Shown here: positions 60,329-64,000 of the stretch, in pieces
Layout of the letters: each line of letters starts with the position of its first letter
Position numbering within the stretch: the stretch's first letter is position 1
Origin: Pseudorasbora parva
Taxonomy: Eukaryota; Chordata; Actinopteri; Cypriniformes; Gobionidae
Reading direction: 5' to 3'
NCBI RefSeq assembly: GCF_024679245.1
Contig: NC_090176.1
Span: 17,508,293 to 17,572,292 of the forward strand
DNA: 64,000 bases
Notes under the pieces: generated by a model
Database searches by the model: none
Seen by the model: the letters and a program-made list of their open reading frames with translations, nothing else
What the model was told of the DNA's origin: nothing
Position numbers and translations under genes: made by a program

Positions 60329-60378
60329 ATGTGGACATAAGAAAGACAAATAATCTACTGCCCAGTGACATGGTTTTC

Positions 60379-60900
60379 TAGCCTAGAAATCTAGACGCAC
60401 CCTAGCGGCAGCAAATTTAATCTGCCCACAAGTGTCGTCTAGGAACTCTCAATACCCTTCTGAGCTGTATTCCTCACAATCTGGACGGCCCAATCACATC
60501 GTGTATAGAGTCGGCGGGCGGGGCCATAATGACGACGGCCGAGTTGCGTTTGCGTGCTTCTAGTAAACACAGAAACTGGCGAACGGCGGCGGTCTTTCGA
60601 ATCAGCTTTGACCGCGACTCTGGAAGACTTGGAGTTAAGCTTTTCTCTTAGAAAAGAACGGCACTGAAGTCATTCTTAAAAAGGGAAGATGTGTTCGGAG
60701 TTTTGCCGACCGGATACGGCGAATGTTTAATCTGTCAGCGAGCTCTGTTTCACCTTCGTTGCTCTGGTTGGTGTAGCGCTATCCTATCGCGTGCAGAGGG
60801 AGTTTGAAAGACAACCATTTATCCCGCCCCTCGGATTGAGCCCTGTCAATGGTGAGTTTCCAGACCAAACATCTTGATGTGGGTCCGGCTTGTCAGGCTA
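60379..60900 (+). mobile_element. 9-bp-duplication element with RecQ-like fragment, copy 3
   Basis: Flanked by ATGGTTTTC at 60370-60378 and 60901-60909. The ATG at 60529 opens MTTAELRLRASS. In the helicase frame LEDLELSFSLRKE precedes a 7-base deletion relative to copy 1, then KSFLKREDVFGVLPTGYGEC is intact at about 60670-60726. PTGYGEC sits where RecQ helicases have the nucleotide-binding PTGxGKS, so the invariant Lys is Glu here. Downstream of the motif the sequence does not continue as a helicase. Confidence 0.8.
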
Positions 60901-60909
60901 ATGGTTTTC

Positions 60910-62294
60910 AAGATATTATAAAAAAAAATTGGCCTTCAGAACATCTTAAAATGCACATATGTAGATCATAGAAATCAAAATTTTCTCAGGGGAGCATGCC
61001 CCCGAACCACCCTAAAATTTGGGATCTTTAAACCTGCCTTACATTATTGGGTATGATTAATGCATGTACAGTCAGTAGCCATGCAGTAAAGTGTTAATAT
61101 TTGCTTTAATGATAAACAGACAATATCTTCTGGGTATGCATGTTTGTAAGCTATTAGTTAATAGCGGCGTTTTGGACCTTTGGATAGTGTTACCATCTTT
61201 TCTCAGGCCTATCCCTCACTGGGGGCTGAGCCCCCCTAAAATGAAAATCCTAGAAACGCGCCTGATTATAATATTGTTCTATAATAATTGAACTATTTAA
61301 AAATTAAATAAAATGAATGTGTACCTGTATATGATTTGTATACGATTAGCACGATTTGGAAAATTGATGGATGGATGATTCTGCTGTGGTCGTCATCTCC
61401 TGGAGAATTCATTCATCACTCTCACAGTTCATTATAGATAGTGTAACACCCCCCCACCCCCCATGTCATTCACAATAACAATTGCCTAGACCCAACCCTG
61501 ATCCCTAAATCTACCCATCACTGTAATCTCAGCCAATGAAATCGGTTGCAGGGCGGGATTTCCGCTGAACTGGTTTGGAAAAAACCAAGCTTATGGATAT
61601 TTTCTAGCCACTGAGCATACATCAGTTGTACACTCCTTATTGCAGTGAATTGTGGGATTAAATGAGTACACTCAATAACTTCCACTATCATTTTAACAAA
61701 TGGCTGTCCCCTCAAATAGTGCCCTATTTAAGGGTATATGGGTGCGATTTCAGACACATATTCTGTGTATATATATTTTTTGTATAAATTACCATCTTCA
61801 CACTGGGTTTTGTGAACACCTGGGGGCTTATAAGTTAAAAGTAGGGTTGCCTGCGATTAATTCAGAATCCTTAACATTAAAAAAAATGTTTTAATGCAAA
61901 TAAATGACTGAAGCATGCAAAATTGCGTCATTAACATCATTTACATCAGTTCTTAGAAGTCGAGACCATCTACAATGCCGCGAGAACCTGTTACCCTGGT
62001 AGGCGGAAACCTTCTCTGTTTGTGATCAAATCATTTTAAGCCACTAAACTCCAGGAAAGTTTTCAGTCCAGTGATCCAGTAAGTGAATTCATTCAAACAG
62101 CACTAATGTAAAGAAAACCAGGCTAATTACATCAGAGATGGCTGAATAGAGACTTGCATTGTATTTTCAGTGAAATATTCATTCCATTTTGTGTTTCGCT
62201 TTAAAACATGAGCTCTGTCATATGCGGTGATTGTTTCTGAAGAACATGAGCCCTCACCTGTCATGCTTTGTGAAATACAGATCGAACGGAACGT
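60910..62294. other. Intergenic sequence, no gene seen
   Basis: A short repeat-like block at 61200-61262 (ggggctgagcccccctaaaa) and a C-run at 61448-61462. ORFs are short and featureless. Confidence 0.35.
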
Positions 62295-63062
62295 CAAAAC
62301 ATTTACATGCAAACCAGTAAACTGAAAATGCAAGTAAACCACGTTAACATGACTTTATTAATAATTTAATAAAGTTATTATTAAATTACTCATTATTAAA
62401 TGACCGCTTATTTCCTTGTATAGCACTAGCTATAAACTCTATATGCTGCGCATCATTTACAGAACTTGTATTGTAGCTATGTCTGTATGCATTGTCCCTG
62501 TTAAATAAATAAATAAATAAATAAGTGATCTCAAACACAACAATGTCCGTATCTGACTCTGCGTATTCCAAATGTTACGTCAGTTGTGATAAATAAAGCG
62601 TGCACCGTATCAACGGGAGATTTTCGGCCCATATTATCCCTCATGCGGTTACAGATGCAGCGTTTTGACTGAACCTCTTCTACTTCTGTTGCATGGAAAG
62701 AGAAAACGTCTTTACGATTTTATGGGTCTTAAAAGAGTCTGCGTTCGTGATATATGTCCTTATTTCATGCAAAACGCTAACTGGCTCTGTCTGGATGTTT
62801 TAAAATCTGCACTAAGTTTGCTTTTTTGTCACCTATCACACATGCACACTTCAATAAGCCGACAGAAAGCAGGTTAATGCGTTTACATGCCTCGCGAAAT
62901 CGGGGAAAGAGGCAAAAAACTACCTGTCCCGACCGGTTTATGCTTACGGCGTTTATGACCTTACTCCGATAAAAGAAAACGGTTACTGCGTTTACATGAC
63001 CATGTTCATTGTCGGCTTATTAGGCAGAATCGGCTTAAGAATGTGCATGTAAACGCAGCCAA
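62295..63062. mobile_element. TIR repeat with gtgcgtttacatgcac end, copy 2
   Basis: Reverse-orientation relative of 36822-37505 (catgtaaacgcagcc at the right; gtcccgaccggtttatgctt shared). The left end appears truncated, starting at tttacatgcaaaccagtaaa. Confidence 0.65.
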
Positions 63063-64000
63063 TGTAAAATACTGCAGACTTGCATCAGACAAAAAAACGC
63101 CTTTGTCTACTTTACATAACACACAGCTAAAGGTTGGTGTTAATGATAGCTGAGAATCATTGAGAATGAGATTGAGAATACTACATCCATCTACTCACAG
63201 ACAGGTCCTTCACCATATTGTGGTGCCTTGCACAAAGAACAAGGCCATTGTGAAGAATGTGGGACTGAAAACAAGCACACTTCCTTTTCCAAACACATGT
63301 CAGCCATTAACCCAGCTCTCCCCGTCCATGACCCTTTAGAGAGAATTGCAGCAGACAGGCCGGGATGGCTGGAACAGAGCCTAGATTCAGATGGTAGACG
63401 GGAGATAGATTGAGAAAAGTAACTTGGGTGAAAGAGAGAAGTTGGCGGGATCTACCAAAAGCAGAAGACTGGCTGTAATCCTGAGTGACAGGCAAAATGA
63501 GACAAAAGGCTAGAGACCAGAGAGGAATAAAATGGATCGATTCACTGAGGTGCAGCGAGAGATGGTACCACTTGAAAGGAAGTTTTAAAGTGAGAGTGGA
63601 AGAAAGACAAAGAAATAGAATGTAATTACAGCAGCTGAAATGTAGGAAATGAAAAGGAAAAAGAATGACCCATGCTGCCCGCAGTGTGCTGGCGTCCATC
63701 CACCATCCTATTGCCAAGACCAGATTTGGAAACTGCTGAATGGACATTAAAATGGTGTCACTTTGCTGATAAGATTGTTTTTTGGATTCGGTAATAGACA
63801 ATTGTGAGAACTCATATTTCGTTGCAGCACTTGCAAGGTAGCACTAATTGACGTAATCAAATATTAATATTATTATTTTTTTTGATTTTACAAATAATTC
63901 AGCCAGGGCTGCTTAACAAGCTACAGTCTTTATTCATGTTTTGTTTTGTAGATAAAATCTTAGATAACCAAGGAGGTTCTGTGTTTAATATTTAACACAC
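63063..64000. other. Apparently low-repeat sequence to window end
   Basis: A purine-rich plus strand (63390-63670) leaves a 164-codon frame open on the minus strand (63801-63307). That frame has no domain and unnatural composition, so I do not call a gene. The region could be intron of the gene starting at 46.4 kb. Confidence 0.35.

Noticed and set aside
63307..63801. 164-codon minus-strand ORF
   Set aside because: It results from a purine-rich plus strand with few stop codons on the complement. Composition and context are not gene-like.

Overview
The window is animal nuclear DNA, most likely from a cyprinid-type teleost fish. Coding sequence sits in short exons with GT/AG junctions. Long AT-rich intergenic stretches are filled with Tc1/mariner, hAT-like, Harbinger-like and TTAA-target transposons, a Ty3/gypsy remnant, tRNA-derived SINEs, and long (TG)n and (TA)n microsatellites. 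Nothing bacterial, organellar or CRISPR-like is present, and I see no rRNA gene or functional tRNA gene. The species cannot be fixed from sequence alone.

Host genes. (1) About 1.97-3.72 kb, minus strand: a complete six-exon gene can be read by eye. It encodes a 200-residue type I membrane protein with a signal peptide, one Ig domain, one transmembrane segment and a short tail. (2) About 14.6-18.7 kb, minus strand: a second copy of the same gene, with two Ig exons. One Ig exon has a +1 frameshift and the TM exon has a 7-base deletion that creates a stop. A transposon also lies about ten bases upstream of its start codon. (3) About 46.4-46.9 kb, plus strand: a CpG-rich first exon and a small second exon encode a clean signal peptide. 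This is the 5' end of an unidentified secreted or membrane protein whose remaining exons I could not find, so 46.9-64 kb may be its first long intron.

Transposon landscape. 0-0.8 kb is a broken gypsy pol. 3.9-9 kb holds a hAT-type element with an 8-bp duplication and an AGTATACT-rich family. 9-13 kb holds palindromes and a TTAA element. 18.7-19.75 kb is a Harbinger-like element. 20.3-28.6 kb is a nearly continuous stack of nonautonomous terminal-inverted-repeat (TIR) elements, several nested. 29.5-32.8 kb is a nest: one Tc1 family interrupted by a second Tc1 family, which itself carries a 519-bp element and a SINE. 34.3-38.1 kb holds a 36-bp minisatellite, a probable solo LTR and a gag-like fragment. 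38.6-40.1 kb is a near full-length but dead Tc1. 41-45 kb and 50-54.5 kb hold more TTAA-type elements. 57.6-60.9 kb holds another TIR element, palindromes and the third copy of the 519-bp family.

Main points for a second look. A roughly 520-bp element is present three times, each copy with a perfect 9-bp target duplication and TAGCC...GGCTA ends. It carries a fragment resembling the N-terminal part of a RecQ-type helicase. A different element makes a 10-bp duplication with the empty site preserved in the same window. The two Ig-gene copies show an exon-level mosaic with visible breakpoints. Several near-perfect palindromes with short or AT-rich centres look like template-switch scars.
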